DNA of 41,474 nt from Clostridia bacterium (GTDB lineage: Bacteria > Bacillota > Clostridia > Oscillospirales > CAG-272). The notes below the pieces were generated by a model. That model saw nothing but the letters and a program-made list of their open reading frames with translations, was not told the origin of the DNA and ran no database searches. Of this stretch, positions 41,214 through 41,474 are shown in pieces. Numbering within the stretch: position 1 is the stretch's first letter; each line of letters opens with the position of its first letter. The translations under genes were made by a program, and so were the position numbers. The DNA lies in the NCBI GenBank assembly GCA_017501245.1, contig JAFVXI010000014.1, positions 1-41,474 of the forward strand. The letters run 5' to 3'.

Positions 41214-41474
41214 ATGAAGAAGCTTACTAAGATCCTCGCGGCAACCCTCCTTCTCTCCCTCGTGCTTTCCTGCTTCGGCATGTTCAGCGCGTTTGCAGAG
41301 GAGGTAACCGAAGAGGTTGTTACCACCTCCGACAGAGTAGTCGTCTACGATATGGACGCGCTCGAGGCGGCTACCCTCTCTAACGCTGAAGCGGGTGACT
41401 CGATCACCAAGGTCACCGACGAGCTTGGCAACACCTATTGGCAGATCAAGAAGGATTCCGCAAAGTCCGGAACC
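41214..41474 (+). CDS. 5' end of large secreted beta-helix protein, cut by window edge
   Basis: The 87 codons visible encode a signal peptide (MKKLTKILAATLLLSLVLSC then FGMFSAFA, about 1-28), an acidic stretch (EEVTEEVVTTSD), and then the same residues as the start of the 1-3363 gene. The last 141 bases equal bases 1-141 in the same frame. Either this is that gene, joined through a circle, or it is a second gene with an identical 5' region. Confidence 0.9.
   Translation, partial: MKKLTKILAATLLLSLVLSCFGMFSAFAEEVTEEVVTTSDRVVVYDMDALEAATLSNAEAGDSITKVTDELGNTYWQIKKDSAKSGT
41334..41474 (+). repeat. Right copy of 141-bp exact terminal direct repeat
   Basis: It is identical to 1-141. Joining the ends gives a 41,333-bp circle and an uninterrupted 1160-residue reading frame. 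Confidence 0.97.

Noticed and set aside
1-41474. Plasmid, phage or mobile element reading of the circularising contig
   Set aside because: There are no replication, partition, mobilisation, integrase, transposase or phage structural genes, and many essential chromosomal genes are present.

Overview
The window looks like a piece of chromosome from an uncultured, spore-forming clostridial Firmicute, probably a gut or gut-like member of the Oscillospirales/Christensenellales type. The evidence is Firmicute-specific genes (remA, veg-like, mecA-like, the cotJABC spore-coat operon), Bacillus/Clostridium-like gene order from the yicC family to rsgA, strong AGGAGG ribosome sites, near-consensus sigma-A promoters, and secreted polysaccharide-degrading proteins. 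The exact taxon cannot be read from the sequence alone. No phage, plasmid, transposase, CRISPR, tRNA or rRNA genes were found.

Layout. (1) 1-3492: the 3' part of a large secreted beta-helix protein, followed by a 34-codon peptide gene. Next comes 1.2 kb without genes, holding a large hairpin and three terminator-like hairpins. (2) 4.7-16.2 kb, all plus strand: a PAP2 phosphatase, then a housekeeping run nrdR, yicC-family RNase, remA, rpoZ, priA, def, fmt, rsmB, rlmN, rsgA. This run serves replication restart, translation initiation, and rRNA modification and ribosome maturation. (3) 16.5-20.7 kb: a DMT exporter (minus), rplJ-rplL with an L10 leader, a veg-like gene, and cysK with a DUF4416 gene (minus). 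(4) 21.1-23.1 kb: cotJA-cotJB-cotJC and a MecA-like adaptor. (5) 24.4-29.2 kb, minus: plsY, a methyltransferase, tsaE, tsaB, then rpiB and a membrane-anchored propeller-like protein. (6) 29.5-30.3 kb: a QueG-like reductase. (7) 30.7-41.5 kb: an AraC regulator divergent from a 1824-residue heparinase II/III-like lyase, a 1130-residue beta-helix secreted protein, and the 5' end of a third large secreted gene.

The last 141 bases (41334-41474) are identical to the first 141, in the same reading frame. The gene starting at 41214 therefore runs into the gene at 1-3363 to give a 1160-residue protein. The contig closes as a 41,333-bp circle, but its ribosomal and core genes make a real plasmid unlikely. 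An assembly loop through a repeat, or a tandem duplication, is a better reading.

Two things stand out. The first is a secreted carbohydrate-active locus: an AraC regulator with a 13-bp inverted repeat at its promoter, a lyase with a triplicated N-terminal module, two paralogous beta-helix proteins of no family I recognise, and a small peptide gene. The second is a genome habit of filling intergenic DNA with mini-hairpin arrays. Short stems of varying sequence are separated by a constant linker (GTGAAGT or its complement, or GATGAAATC), and there are also several 17-18-bp tandem arrays.
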